A stretch of DNA of 45,595 bases from Clostridia bacterium. Its GTDB lineage: Bacteria > Bacillota_A > Clostridia > Christensenellales > Aristaeellaceae. The stretch spans positions 1-45,595 of the forward strand of contig JAFRMB010000045.1 of the NCBI GenBank assembly GCA_017430945.1. The letters run 5' to 3'. The notes beneath the pieces are model-generated. The model had not been told where the DNA came from. It saw only the letters and a list, made by a program, of their open reading frames with translations, and made no database searches. A program made the translations under genes and the position numbers. Below, piece by piece: positions 24,913-32,878 of this stretch (the first letter of the stretch is position 1; every line of letters starts with the position of its first letter).

Positions 24913-26637
24913 ATGGACGCGAGTTTTCAGGCCTGGTTGGATGAACTCAGGGACAGGACCAGCCTGGAAGAGGTCGTATCCGAATACGTTCCCCTCAGAC
25001 AGAAGGGCAAGCGATACTGGGGCTGTTGTCCGTTCCACAACGAAAAGACGCCCTCCTTCAGCGTGGACACCGAGGCGCAGATGTACTACTGCTTCGGATG
25101 CCACAAGGGCGGGACGGTCATCAATTTCGTCATGGAGATCGAGCGGATGGAATTCATGGATGCCGTGAGGCTGCTGGCCGAGCGCGCGCACATGGAGGTC
25201 CCTGTCCGCGACCGGCGCGCTGCACCGGGGATCACCCAGGATGAGCGCGAGCAGATGTACGAGGCCAACCGCGAAGCTGCCAGATACTTTCACCAGCTTC
25301 TGTGGACCGCCGAGGGGGCCAAGGCGCTCAGCTATCTCTACGGACGCGGCCTGAACGACGCTGACATCAGGCGATTTGGCCTGGGCGCGGCGCCGGAAGG
25401 ATGGGACGGGCTCTTCAGGCATCTGACAGAGGCCGGCCATTCGCAGGAGACGCTCGAGAAGGCCGGGCTCGTCGTGAAAAGAGACGATCGGTGCTTCGAT
25501 ATGTTCCGGGGCAGGGTGATGTTTCCCATCATCAACGCACAGGGCCGCGTTCTGGGCTTTGGCGGGCGCGTGCTGGGAGACGGACAGCCGAAATACCTGA
25601 ATACCGCGGAGACGCCGATCTTCAACAAGCGGCTCGGGCTGTACGCGCTCAACATGGCGAGCAAGGAGCGCTCGGTCGGGCACCTGGTGCTGGTGGAGGG
25701 ATACATGGACACCGTGTCCCTTCGAAAGGGCGGCGTTAAAGGCGTGGTGGCCACACTGGGCACTGCGCTCACCGAAGAGCAGGCAAGGCTCATGAAGCGC
25801 TATGCGCCTGAGGTGTGGATCAGCTACGACGGCGATGCTGCCGGAAGGAAGGCCGCGCTGCGGGCGCTGGATATCCTGGATGCGCAGGATCTGCCGGCAC
25901 GCGTGCTGGACTATCCGGACGGCATGGATCCGGATGACTTCATCAAAGCACGTGGACTCGAGGGATTTGACGCGCTGCCCAGACTGGACGCTACGAGCTA
26001 TCGCATGCTGCGGGCAAAGGATGACCTCGATCTTGCGCAGCAGGATGACATGACACAATACGCGCTCAGGTGCTGCGCGATCCTCCGTCGGGTCAAGAGC
26101 CCGGTCGAGATGGAGAACCACCTGCGCAAACTGGTCAACGAGACGGGCTACGACCGCGAGATCCTGCTCAGGCAGATCGGCGCGACGCCCGTGAAAACGC
26201 CCCGCGAGCCGAGATCCGTACGGCGGAACGTCGGATCCGGCCCCGGAGAAACGGTCCTGGCCGAGCGCGCGCTCATCGCGATGCTCGCGGCGGGGCTTAT
26301 CGAGCCGGCGCTATTGAAGCCGGAGGATTTTTCGGAGAGCATACACGTCGAGCTGACGAGGCGCCTGTTGTCAGGCGAACCGGTCAACGCCTATGTAGAG
26401 GCGCTCGAGGACGGCGCAGACCGCGCCGCCGCGCTCGAGGCGATCAACTGCGAGCCCCTGCCACAGACGCGGGAGGACGCGGCAAAGGCTGCGGAGAGCT
26501 GCCTCAGGACCATCCGCAAGAACCGCGTGATCCGACGGATCGAACAGATCAAGCAGGAGATCGGCACGGCATCGCCCGAAAAGAAAGCGGCGCTGTACGA
26601 ACAAATGACCGCCATGATCAGGGAATTGGAAAACTGA
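24913..26637 (+). CDS. dnaG: DNA primase
   Basis: Makes the RNA primers for chromosome replication and works with the replicative helicase. The ATG at 24913 has GGGGGATC upstream; the frame is open earlier but those residues do not match the family. The N-terminal zinc-binding domain shows Cys39-x2-His42 and Cys60-x2-Cys63 ([19 protein letters not shown]). The RNA polymerase core carries [22 protein letters not shown], and the TOPRIM fold has [10 protein letters not shown] and [12 protein letters not shown]. The C-terminal helicase-interaction domain (about 430-574) is less conserved, as usual. Length 574. It is the first gene of the dnaG-rpoD-trmK-nif3 series, with 23 bases to rpoD. Confidence 0.98.
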   Translation: MDASFQAWLDELRDRTSLEEVVSEYVPLRQKGKRYWGCCPFHNEKTPSFSVDTEAQMYYCFGCHKGGTVINFVMEIERMEFMDAVRLLAERAHMEVPVRDRRAAPGITQDEREQMYEANREAARYFHQLLWTAEGAKALSYLYGRGLNDADIRRFGLGAAPEGWDGLFRHLTEAGHSQETLEKAGLVVKRDDRCFDMFRGRVMFPIINAQGRVLGFGGRVLGDGQPKYLNTAETPIFNKRLGLYALNMASKERSVGHLVLVEGYMDTVSLRKGGVKGVVATLGTALTEEQARLMKRYAPEVWISYDGDAAGRKAALRALDILDAQDLPARVLDYPDGMDPDDFIKARGLEGFDALPRLDATSYRMLRAKDDLDLAQQDDMTQYALRCCAILRRVKSPVEMENHLRKLVNETGYDREILLRQIGATPVKTPREPRSVRRNVGSGPGETVLAERALIAMLAAGLIEPALLKPEDFSESIHVELTRRLLSGEPVNAYVEALEDGADRAAALEAINCEPLPQTREDAAKAAESCLRTIRKNRVIRRIEQIKQEIGTASPEKKAALYEQMTAMIRELEN

Positions 26638-26660
26638 CTGGTCGAAAGGAGTGGCCAAGA

Positions 26661-27755
26661 TTGAGCAAGACGAACGCAAACGCCGAGGTAATGTCCGCTC
26701 GCGTGCGCGAGTTGATCGAAACTGGCAAGAGCAAGGGCGTTTTGACTTATAAGGAAATCATCGAACTGTTGGGCGACGTCGAATTGAGTCCGGAACAGTT
26801 CGATCGCATCCTCGATACGCTTTCCGGGCTCAACATCGAGGTGCTCAAGGACGAGGCCATTCCCGAGCCGGAGCTGCTCAACGAGGTCGAGGAGGAAGAG
26901 ATCGACCTCTCTGTGCCGGAAGGCATCTCCATCGACGATCCCGTGCGCATGTACCTCAAGGAGATCGGCAAGGTGCCGCTTCTGACCGCGGAGGAGGAGA
27001 TCGACCTTGCAAAGCGCATGGAGGAGGGCGACGCGGAGGCCAAGCATCGCCTGTGCGAGGCGAACCTTCGCCTGGTGGTCTCCATCGCCAAGCGCTATGT
27101 CGGCCGCGGCATGCTGTTCCTGGATCTCATCCAGGAGGGCAATCTCGGGCTCATCAAGGCCGTCGAAAAGTTCGACTATCGAAAGGGATATAAATTCTCG
27201 ACCTACGCCACGTGGTGGATCCGCCAGGCCATCACGCGCGCCATCGCCGACCAGGCGCGCACCATCCGCATTCCCGTGCACATGGTCGAGACCATCAACA
27301 AGCTGATCCGCGTCTCCCGCCAGCTGCTCCAGGAATACGGACGCGAGCCGCTACCAGAGGAGATCGCCGTGGAGATGGGCATCCCGGAGGACAAGGTGCG
27401 CGAGATCATCAAGATCGCGCAGGAGCCTGTTTCCCTGGAGACGCCAATCGGCGAGGAGGAGGACAGTCATCTCGGGGACTTTATCCCGGATGACGACGCG
27501 CCCGCGCCTGCGGAGGCGGCCGCCTTCACGATGCTGAAGGAACAGCTGATGAGCGTGCTGTCCACACTTACGCCGCGCGAGGAGATGGTGCTGAAGCTCC
27601 GCTTCGGCCTTGAGGACGGACGCGCCAGGACGCTCGAGGAAGTCGGAAGAGAATTCAAGGTCACGCGCGAGCGCATCCGGCAGATCGAAGCCAAGGCGCT
27701 CAGAAAGCTGCGCCATCCCAGCCGTTCGCGCAAGCTGAAGGATTCCATAGACTGA
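26661..27755 (+). CDS. rpoD: Primary sigma factor RpoD/SigA
   Basis: Directs RNA polymerase to housekeeping promoters. The start is a TTG at 26661 with AAAGGAG upstream; the long open frame before it overlaps dnaG in another frame and is not coding. The 364 residues contain a short region 1.1 (residues 1-80), region 1.2 ([18 protein letters not shown]), region 2 with [18 protein letters not shown] and [17 protein letters not shown] (core binding and -10 recognition/melting), region 3, and region 4 with [20 protein letters not shown] (the -35 helix-turn-helix). The promoters in this window that resemble TTGACA/TATAAT are its expected targets. The stop overlaps the next start (TGATG). Confidence 0.98.
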   Translation: MSKTNANAEVMSARVRELIETGKSKGVLTYKEIIELLGDVELSPEQFDRILDTLSGLNIEVLKDEAIPEPELLNEVEEEEIDLSVPEGISIDDPVRMYLKEIGKVPLLTAEEEIDLAKRMEEGDAEAKHRLCEANLRLVVSIAKRYVGRGMLFLDLIQEGNLGLIKAVEKFDYRKGYKFSTYATWWIRQAITRAIADQARTIRIPVHMVETINKLIRVSRQLLQEYGREPLPEEIAVEMGIPEDKVREIIKIAQEPVSLETPIGEEEDSHLGDFIPDDDAPAPAEAAAFTMLKEQLMSVLSTLTPREEMVLKLRFGLEDGRARTLEEVGREFKVTRERIRQIEAKALRKLRHPSRSRKLKDSID

Positions 27756-28519
27756 TGATCATGGACAGGAATATGCGGCCGGTCGCAGGACCGGCGGGAG
27801 CTACCGGCGTCGATCTGGCATCGGCGCCGGTTCTCCATGAAAAGCGGATCACACTGGACGCCCGCCTGTCTGCGCTCGCCGTGCATGTGGCGCCCTGTGA
27901 GCGGTATGCGGACATCGGCTGCGATCACGGCAGGCTGGGCGCATACCTTTTGAAGACCGGTCGTGTGGCGCGGGCTCAGCTGACGGACATCTCGGATGAT
28001 TCGCTCAGGAAGGCCCGGAGGCTGATCGGCATGCTGGGCCTGGCGGACCGCGTTCGGTTCTGTGTGGGCGACGGCGCGATGGCGCTGGAAGAGACGCCGG
28101 AGGTGACGGTCATCGCCGGCATGGGCGGCTCCACGATCTGCAGGATCCTGACAAAGGGGCGGATGAGGCTGGGCGCTTCAAAGCTCGTCCTTCAACCAAA
28201 TGTGGACGCGCCGGCGCTGCGGCGCACGCTGTGCGGGCTCGGCTACCGCATCAGCGACGAGCAGATCGTCTGCGACGGCAGATGGCGCTATGTCATCATA
28301 TGCGCAGAATCCGGGGCTGCAGGATACAGCGATGCGCAGATCGAGATCGGCCCGGTCCTGCTCGAGCGCAGGCCGCCGGAACTCAAGCCCTACGCGGCAT
28401 TCCGGGTGCGCGTGGCGCAAAAGGCGCTTGAAGGCGCACTGGCCGGGGGAGACGATCCCGCAGCGGAGCGCCTGAAGGCCGAATACGATATATGGAAGGG
28501 CGTGCTTGAATGTCTGTGA
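27755..28519 (+). CDS. trmK: tRNA (adenine-22-N1)-methyltransferase TrmK
   Basis: Class I SAM-dependent enzyme that methylates N1 of A22 in tRNA (the YqfN family of Bacillus). The first 25 residues are variable; the conserved part begins LDARLSALAVHVAPCERYADIGCDHGRLGAYLL, with the SAM-binding motif DIGCDHG, then LTDISDDSLRKAR, FCVGDGAMAL and the TrmK hallmark VIAGMGGSTI. LVLQPN closes the Rossmann part. Length 254. The ATG at 27755 overlaps the rpoD stop; an ATG at 27761 is an equally possible start. The 3' end overlaps the nif3-like gene by ten bases, a strong sign of a single operon. Order rpoD-trmK-nif3 is standard in Firmicutes. Confidence 0.95.
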   Translation: MIMDRNMRPVAGPAGATGVDLASAPVLHEKRITLDARLSALAVHVAPCERYADIGCDHGRLGAYLLKTGRVARAQLTDISDDSLRKARRLIGMLGLADRVRFCVGDGAMALEETPEVTVIAGMGGSTICRILTKGRMRLGASKLVLQPNVDAPALRRTLCGLGYRISDEQIVCDGRWRYVIICAESGAAGYSDAQIEIGPVLLERRPPELKPYAAFRVRVAQKALEGALAGGDDPAAERLKAEYDIWKGVLECL

Positions 28520-29271
28520 CGATCTGCCAATTGATGGCGCTTCTCGACGGGATCGCGCCGTTTGATCTGCAGGAGGAGTGGGACAATGCCGGTCTGCTGG
28601 CGGGCCGCCCGGATGCGCCGGTCGATACCGTGCTCTGCGCGCTGGATCTGACCGGACCGGTGATCGGGGAAGCGGTGCGCGTCGGCGCTCAGGTCATCGT
28701 GACGCACCATCCGATCCTGTTTCGCGGCAGGAAGAACCTCAGGGAGGACGATGCGGAGGGTCGGATGCTGTGCGCGCTGGTGCGCGCAGGTCTGTCGCTG
28801 ATCGCCATGCACACCAACTACGACAACGCGGATCCGGGCGTGAACGACGCGCTGGCAGCCTGCCTTGGGCTGTCGGATCCGAAAGCGCTTGCGAACGGCA
28901 TGCGCGTCGGCGGCCTGACGCCGATGACGCTGTCCGAATTTGCGGCGCACTGCAGCGCACGGCTGGGCGGCGCCGTGCGCACATATGGTGACGGCGCGAA
29001 GCTCATAAGGCGCGTCGCCGTGCTGGGCGGCGCCGGAGAGGACTTCGCCCGGCAGGCGCTGTCGGCCGGCGCGGATGCCTACGTCACGGGAGAGATGGCG
29101 TATCACAAGGCGCTGGACGCTGCCGCGGAAGGACTGTGTGTGCTGGAGGCCGGCCATGCCGCCACCGAGCGCCCCGGAATTTTAGCATTGTCCGCCGCTT
29201 TACAAAATGCCGCGGATGCGGTACAATATAAAATACGGATCATAGACAGCGAAGCTGGATTGTATTTATAG
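28510..29271 (+). CDS. Nif3-like dinuclear metal centre protein (YqfO family)
   Basis: Widespread protein of the Nif3/YqfO family, thought to form toroidal hexamers with a two-metal site; its biochemical role is unsettled, and in some members GTP cyclohydrolase-like activity is reported. Metal ligands are visible in THHPILFRG (paired His), HTNYDN and the late EAGHAATE. The 253-residue length matches the short form without the inserted PII-like domain. It overlaps trmK by ten bases, so translation is coupled. The last 80 bases of the gene contain a promoter for the next gene. Confidence 0.93.
   Translation: MSVTICQLMALLDGIAPFDLQEEWDNAGLLAGRPDAPVDTVLCALDLTGPVIGEAVRVGAQVIVTHHPILFRGRKNLREDDAEGRMLCALVRAGLSLIAMHTNYDNADPGVNDALAACLGLSDPKALANGMRVGGLTPMTLSEFAAHCSARLGGAVRTYGDGAKLIRRVAVLGGAGEDFARQALSAGADAYVTGEMAYHKALDAAAEGLCVLEAGHAATERPGILALSAALQNAADAVQYKIRIIDSEAGLYL
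29199..29227 (+). promoter_or_regulatory. Promoter inside the nif3-like gene, for the zinc-ribbon gene and rnpB
   Basis: TTTACA (29199-29204), exactly 17 bases, TACAAT (29222-29227). It lies within coding sequence but ahead of an operon break where the next gene and rnpB need steady expression. Confidence 0.65.
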
Positions 29272-29285
29272 AGAGGATGAACGTG

Positions 29286-29996
29286 ATGCAGCTCGATACC
29301 CTTTGGCAGTTCATGCAGGTGGATATGGAGGCCGACGGCTTTGAGAATCAGATGCGGCAGTCCGCCAGCCGCCAAAAGCTGATCAAGCAGCGTGATTTTC
29401 TTAAGGATCAGCAGGCCAACATGAAGAAGCTGGAGAGCGACGTCGCCGTGATGCAGGATCGCCTCGAGGCCGTTCAGGACGAAGCGGAGCGCCTGGAAAA
29501 GGTGTTGACGAACCTGACCCAGGAGCTCGAGGCCAATCCTCCAGCCAGCGTCGAGGAGGCCCAGAAGCAGGCCGAGAGCGTGCAGAAGCTGCTGGAATCG
29601 CTCAATCGCTACGAGCAGGAGCTCCAGAAGATGCGAAGGGACGCGGACGTGAAGGATCGTCAGCAGAAGGAGATCCGCGTGCGCGCAGCCAAGACGAAGA
29701 TGGAGTTCGACCAGCTGAAGGTCGAATATGACAAGGAATTCAAAGCGGATACCGAAAAGCTGCAGAAGATGCGCGCCCGGACCGATGAGGAAGCCAAAAA
29801 GGTCGATCCGGAGCTGCTGAACAAATACCGCACCATCAAACAGCACTGTACACCGCCGATGGCGAGGCTGGTGAACGGTCAGTGCAGCGGCTGCTTCATG
29901 TCGCTGCCCAGCGCGACGCTGCTTGAGATCCGCAACGGCGTTCGCATCGTGGAATGCGACAACTGCGGACGCATCCTCTACGACGCAGGGGATTGA
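29286..29996 (+). CDS. Coiled-coil protein with C4 zinc ribbon (DUF164 family)
   Basis: A soluble protein of 236 residues. The first 180 residues are an almost unbroken coiled coil, rich in Glu, Lys, Gln and Leu heptads (KKLESDVAVMQDRLEAVQDE). The C-terminal 45 residues form a C4 zinc ribbon: CSGCFMSLP and CDNCGRILYD. This matches the zinc-ribbon/DUF164 family, often found next to nif3-like genes and of unclear role; nucleic-acid binding has been proposed from the ribbon. GAGAGG at 29270-29275 is too close to the ATG at 29277 and better spaced to the ATG at 29286, hence the chosen start. rnpB follows within about 15 bases of the stop. Confidence 0.88.
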   Translation: MQLDTLWQFMQVDMEADGFENQMRQSASRQKLIKQRDFLKDQQANMKKLESDVAVMQDRLEAVQDEAERLEKVLTNLTQELEANPPASVEEAQKQAESVQKLLESLNRYEQELQKMRRDADVKDRQQKEIRVRAAKTKMEFDQLKVEYDKEFKADTEKLQKMRARTDEEAKKVDPELLNKYRTIKQHCTPPMARLVNGQCSGCFMSLPSATLLEIRNGVRIVECDNCGRILYDAGD

Positions 29997-30010
29997 ACGA
30001 CAGGTGTTGT

Positions 30011-30370
30011 TGATTGTGAGGGCGCCAGACGGTCGCAGGCGCATGACGTCTGAGGAAAGTCCGAGCACCGCAGGGCAGGGTGCCGGTTAACTGCCGGTGG
30101 AGGCGACTTTAAGGAAAGTGCAACAGAGATATACCGCAGCCACACGTGGCTGTAAGGGTGGAAAGGCGAGGTAAGAGCTCACCCGCGGCCTGGCGACTGG
30201 TCCGCGCTGTAAACCCCACCTGGTGCAAGATTGATAGGAAGGCATGGGCGCTCCGGCGCCCGGCGGCGGCCCGTCGCGCCTTCGGGTAATCGCTTGAGCC
30301 TGCTGGCAACTGCAGGCCTGGATAGATGACCGTCCAATACAGAACTCGGCTTATAGACGCCGCTCACATT
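30011..30370 (+). ncRNA. rnpB: RNase P RNA
   Basis: Catalytic RNA that removes 5' leaders from tRNA precursors. Diagnostic conserved blocks in order: GAGGAAAGTCCGAGCACC (about 30052), CAACAGAGATATACCGC, the GGTGGAAAGGCGAGGTAAGAG block, AACCCCACCTGGTGCAAG (about 30213), and the 3' block TAGATGACCGTC...ACAGAACTCGGCTTATAGA. Helix P1 closes the molecule: GTGAG-GGCG (30016-30024) pairs with CGCC-g-CTCAC (30358-30367). Ends are set from P1 and are good to a few bases. No promoter of its own is visible; it is probably processed from the zinc-ribbon transcript. Confidence 0.96.
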
Positions 30371-30374
30371 CTTC

Positions 30375-30407
30375 AAAAAACGGGATGACTGTTATGCAGT
30401 CATCCCG
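30375..30407. terminator. Terminator between rnpB and the ruvX operon
   Basis: A perfect 11-bp stem, CGGGATGACTG (30381-30391) with CAGTCATCCCG (30397-30407), loop TTATG. The A6 run at 30375-30380 gives a T6 tail on the minus strand, so it is a standard terminator for the ireB-ruvX operon; for rnpB it lacks a T-run and may only protect or slow. Confidence 0.85.
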
Positions 30408-30440
30408 TCATGTTCGTTCCCTTCCCGATACGGTCGGCGA

Positions 30441-31193
30441 TCATTCTTCCTCGTCGGCTTCGGCGATCTCAAGATACTTCTCGAAGACCGCGTCCAGCTC
30501 GGCCTCATCTTCGATGGAGGCATAGACATCGTTCCCGTCTTCGTCGGTCTCGATGCGAAGGATCACCAGCTCGTCCTCTTCTACATCCTCCATGGGCTGC
30601 GTCGGCACCAGGCAGATGTAATCCATGCCATCGTGCGTCAGGGTCATCAGGTGCTCGAATTCGACCTCGTTGCCGTCTTCGTCGATCAGCTGTACGATGT
30701 CATCCCGCTCCATATCCAATTCGTGATGATTGTTCTCGCTCATGTGATATACACCTCGCAGATAGATTTTATGTGCTTCATCCTGCCAGCCGCCTCTGTC
30801 GAGAAAGGATTGCAGGATGTAGGTCGCAGCCACCTTATCGACGACGTCCTTGCGCTTTGAACGCTTGACGTCACCCTGGATCAGCAGACCGGTCGCCAGC
30901 TTCGTGGTCAGCCGCTCGTCTTCGAAGCGGACCTGCAGCCCCGCTTCGGTGAGCCGCTCGGCAAAGCGGCGGACGCGCTCCGCCTGGAATCCCTCGCTGC
31001 CGTCCATGTTTCGCGGCAGTCCGCACAGGACGCGGTCCGTCTCATACTGGCGGCACAGATCTACGACCCGCTGAACGTCCCGTTCGATGCCCTTGACCCA
31101 TATCGTCTCAAGGCCCTGTGCAGTCAGATCCAGCGCATCGGACACCGCTACGCCGATGCGTCTCTCGCCCACGTCAAGGCATATGACCCGCAT
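30441..31193 (-). CDS. ruvX: RuvX-type Holliday junction resolvase fused to DUF1292 protein
   Basis: Residues 1 to about 140 are the YqgF/RuvX RNase-H-like nuclease: LDVGERRIGVAVSD, VCGLP-like LCGLPRNMDGSEG, FEDERLTT and SKRKDVVDKVAA. RuvX is linked to Holliday-junction resolution and to 16S rRNA 5' maturation. Residues 151-250 are a DUF1292/YrzB protein, very acidic, with DIVQLIDEDGNEVEFEHLMTL and EYICLVP-like DYICLVPTQP. In most Firmicutes ruvX and the DUF1292 gene are separate neighbours after ireB. Here no stop separates them. A GAGGTG ribosome site nine bases before Met151 (ATG at 30743) could still yield a free DUF1292 protein. AAAGGTGG precedes the RuvX start, which lies one base after the reductase stop. 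Confidence 0.92.
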   Translation of the reverse strand: MRVICLDVGERRIGVAVSDALDLTAQGLETIWVKGIERDVQRVVDLCRQYETDRVLCGLPRNMDGSEGFQAERVRRFAERLTEAGLQVRFEDERLTTKLATGLLIQGDVKRSKRKDVVDKVAATYILQSFLDRGGWQDEAHKIYLRGVYHMSENNHHELDMERDDIVQLIDEDGNEVEFEHLMTLTHDGMDYICLVPTQPMEDVEEDELVILRIETDEDGNDVYASIEDEAELDAVFEKYLEIAEADEEE

Positions 31194-31194
31194 G

Positions 31195-32139
31195 CTATAC
31201 CACCTTTATGCAGAATTGAGGACATACTCTGGCGCAGTAGCCGCAAAAGACACATTTCGCGGCGTCGATGCTCGCCTTGCCGTCCCGGATGGTGATGGCG
31301 TGCTGTCGGCATCGCGCGGCGCAGCGCCCGCAGCCCTCGCACCAGTCGTGGACCATGATGGTGCGGGGTCTGTCGCGCAGTGCGACCATGCCGGAGAACG
31401 GATCGGGACCGCCGTCGAAAGCGGCGACATTGGCGTCGATCTCCCGGATCGACTGCATCCCGACCGCGACGCTGTCGAGGAGCGGGCTTTCGATGGCGTA
31501 GCGCAGCGCTTCGCTGTTCTCGGCGATCAGGTGACCGCCGCCCAGCGGCTTCATGGCGAATATCCCGATGCCCCGCGCACGGGCCAGCCGGATGGCGGCC
31601 TCCATGTCCTCCCGCGTGCCGTCCTGGATGCCGATGCCGCTTCGATTGATGAGCGGGTGGATGACGTCGATCATCGGAAAGCGCGGCGCGGCCAGCACGC
31701 AGGCGACGAAGTGGGTGCTGACGCCGATGGCGCCGATATATCCTGCTGCTTTTTGCTCGGCCAGGTATTCGAGCGCCTCCTCATGGCCGCGCAGCGTGTA
31801 GAGAGATTCCTGCTCATGGAGCATGAAAAGGTCGATGTGGTCCCTGCCGATGCCCCGGAAAGCACGTTCGAGAGCAGCTCTGGCCGTTTCGCGGTCGTAG
31901 CAGTAGGCTTTCGTGCTGATCACGTAGTCCGGCGCTTCCTTCAAAGCCAGAGCGATGTGGGGATAGGTGCCGTAAAGATCCGCGGTATCCAGGAAGCGGA
32001 CACCGCGCTCGTAGGCGTGGATCAAAAGCCGGGCGCCTTCTGCAGGCGGCAGATTGCGCTGCAGGGGCGAGATCGTCAGCGTGCCAAAGCACAGACGGGA
32101 GACATACAGGCCGGATCGGCCGAGAGGACATATCTTCAT
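31195..32139 (-). CDS. Aldo/keto reductase with C-terminal 2x[4Fe-4S] ferredoxin domain
   Basis: NAD(P)H-type reductase fold with its own iron-sulfur electron carrier. Residues 1-250 form the aldo/keto barrel: GRSGLYVSRLCFGT, the catalytic Asp and Tyr in RFLDTADLYGT, Lys in VISTKAY and His in LFMLHEQE. The last 50 residues hold two ferredoxin clusters, CEGCGRCAARCRQ and CVFCGYCARVCP. This group, common in anaerobes, is mostly uncharacterised; substrates cannot be told from sequence. Length 314. GAGGT precedes the ATG. It is inserted between ireB and ruvX, which are normally adjacent, and should be transcribed with them. The unrelated plus-strand frame here is a shadow. Confidence 0.93.
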   Translation of the reverse strand: MKICPLGRSGLYVSRLCFGTLTISPLQRNLPPAEGARLLIHAYERGVRFLDTADLYGTYPHIALALKEAPDYVISTKAYCYDRETARAALERAFRGIGRDHIDLFMLHEQESLYTLRGHEEALEYLAEQKAAGYIGAIGVSTHFVACVLAAPRFPMIDVIHPLINRSGIGIQDGTREDMEAAIRLARARGIGIFAMKPLGGGHLIAENSEALRYAIESPLLDSVAVGMQSIREIDANVAAFDGGPDPFSGMVALRDRPRTIMVHDWCEGCGRCAARCRQHAITIRDGKASIDAAKCVFCGYCARVCPQFCIKVV

Positions 32140-32159
32140 AGGACCTCATTTCATGGATA

Positions 32160-32190
32160 CAGGGCTGGAAACACATGCTTTCCAGCCCTG
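32160..32190. repeat. Intercistronic 12-bp hairpin between ireB and the reductase
   Basis: CAGGGCTGGAAA (32160-32171) and TTTCCAGCCCTG (32179-32190) with a seven-base loop. No T-run on either strand, so it is likely an mRNA-stability or partial-attenuation element within the operon and not a full terminator. Confidence 0.6.
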
Positions 32191-32225
32191 GTGCAATCCT
32201 GACGGCGCGCAGAGGGTAGGCGCGG

Positions 32226-32489
32226 CTATTTATCGTGCTCTTCGACGTAGAAACGCACGAATTCTTCCAGCAATTCGTCGCGCTCGAGCCTGCGGATCAG
32301 AGAACGGGCGTTATTGTAGCTGGTGATGTAGGTGGGATCGCCGGATATGATGTATCCCACCAGCTGCATGATCGGATCGTGCCCCTTGGCCTTCAGCGCC
32401 TGATAGACCAATTCAATGATCTCGGCAGCCGATTCCGGGGCATCCGCCGGAATGCGGAAATGCCTGGTTTCATCAATCCTGCTGTTCAT
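32226..32489 (-). CDS. ireB: IreB family regulatory phosphoprotein (UPF0297/YrzL)
   Basis: A small cytosolic protein of 87 residues. In Enterococcus the homologue IreB is a substrate of the PASTA kinase IreK and acts negatively on cephalosporin tolerance. The match is clear from the family core IIELVYQALKAKGHDPIMQL, VGYIISGDPTYITSYNNAR and LIRRLERDELLEEFVRFY. The Thr residues phosphorylated in IreB lie in its N-terminal part; here the only Thr in the N-terminal 40 residues is in DETRHF. The start at 32489 has AAAGGCGG upstream; the long frame to 32822 is not coding. It is first in the operon, under the promoter and palindrome at 32530-32570. alaS, the usual upstream neighbour, is absent. Confidence 0.95.
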   Translation of the reverse strand: MNSRIDETRHFRIPADAPESAAEIIELVYQALKAKGHDPIMQLVGYIISGDPTYITSYNNARSLIRRLERDELLEEFVRFYVEEHDK

Positions 32490-32529
32490 AGCGCACCGCC
32501 TTTCGAGCAAAGCATACACATTCAAAGTT

Positions 32530-32558
32530 ATTATAACACACATCGGCGAAAATATCAA
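32530..32558 (-). promoter_or_regulatory. Promoter of the ireB operon
   Basis: On the minus strand TTGATA (32558-32553), 17 bases, TATAAT (32535-32530). The -35 lies exactly in the centre of a perfect inverted repeat (see 32544-32570). Confidence 0.8.
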
Positions 32559-32570
32559 ATGTTTTCGCCG
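32544..32570. promoter_or_regulatory. Perfect 9-bp inverted repeat centred on the ireB -35, candidate operator
   Basis: CGGCGAAAA (32544-32552) and TTTTCGCCG (32562-32570) around the nine bases TATCAAATG that contain the -35. No T-run fits a terminator, and the transcript does not include it, so DNA binding is the best reading. Confidence 0.6.
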
Positions 32571-32673
32571 GTCAGAACAAAAAATAATAAAGCGTTCGAT
32601 GCGGGAGAGGATGCGGGGATCGGCGCAGGCGGGCATGCTTCGACGGCGGCCGTTCGATGCGCGAAAAAAAGTA

Positions 32674-32702
32674 TTGCCATGGGTGTCTGCGTGTGTTACA
32701 AT
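32674..32702 (+). promoter_or_regulatory. Upstream promoter of the second two-component system
   Basis: TTGCCA (32674-32679), 17 bases and TACAAT (32697-32702). It would give a leader of about 170 bases before the regulator. The remaining part of the 390-base gap 32490-32878 holds the ireB promoter, a direct repeat at 32737-32754 and the second promoter at 32827-32849; no gene is visible. Confidence 0.6.
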
Positions 32703-32736
32703 ACTATTACAATGCAACCAAATCCGATCGTCGCGC

Positions 32737-32754
32737 GTCAAAAGCCTGTCAAAA
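32737..32754 (+). promoter_or_regulatory. Direct repeat GTCAAAA, 11-base period, candidate response-regulator site
   Basis: GTCAAAA at 32737-32743 and again at 32748-32754, starts 11 bases apart, one helical turn. OmpR/PhoB-family regulators bind such tandem heptamers. It stands about 90 bases before the extended -10 promoter of the OmpR-family regulator gene, so autoregulation is possible. Confidence 0.4.
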
Positions 32755-32826
32755 AGTGCACTGTTCCGACTTGAAATACATACATACGTCATCAGTTGAT
32801 GAAAAAACGACATTGCATACACAGTT

Positions 32827-32849
32827 TTGACAATATTTCATGCTATAAT
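32827..32849 (+). promoter_or_regulatory. Extended -10 promoter of the second two-component system
   Basis: TGC followed by TATAAT (32841-32849) makes an extended -10. A perfect TTGACA lies at 32827-32832 but is only 11 bases away, too near for a normal -35; the extended -10 may suffice without it. AAAGGAG and the regulator ATG follow about 30 bases later. Confidence 0.6.
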
Positions 32850-32878
32850 TTGTGACGACAGTGTAAAGGAGTGAGAAC

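Noticed and set aside
32226..32822. Longer ireB frame starting at 32822
   Set aside because: The extra residues match no family, lie over the promoter and palindrome, and have no ribosome site. The start at 32489 fits family length.
32827..32832. TTGACA before the second two-component system as a normal -35
   Set aside because: Only 11 bases to TATAAT, and 17 bases on there is TTGTGA; the extended -10 explains the promoter better.
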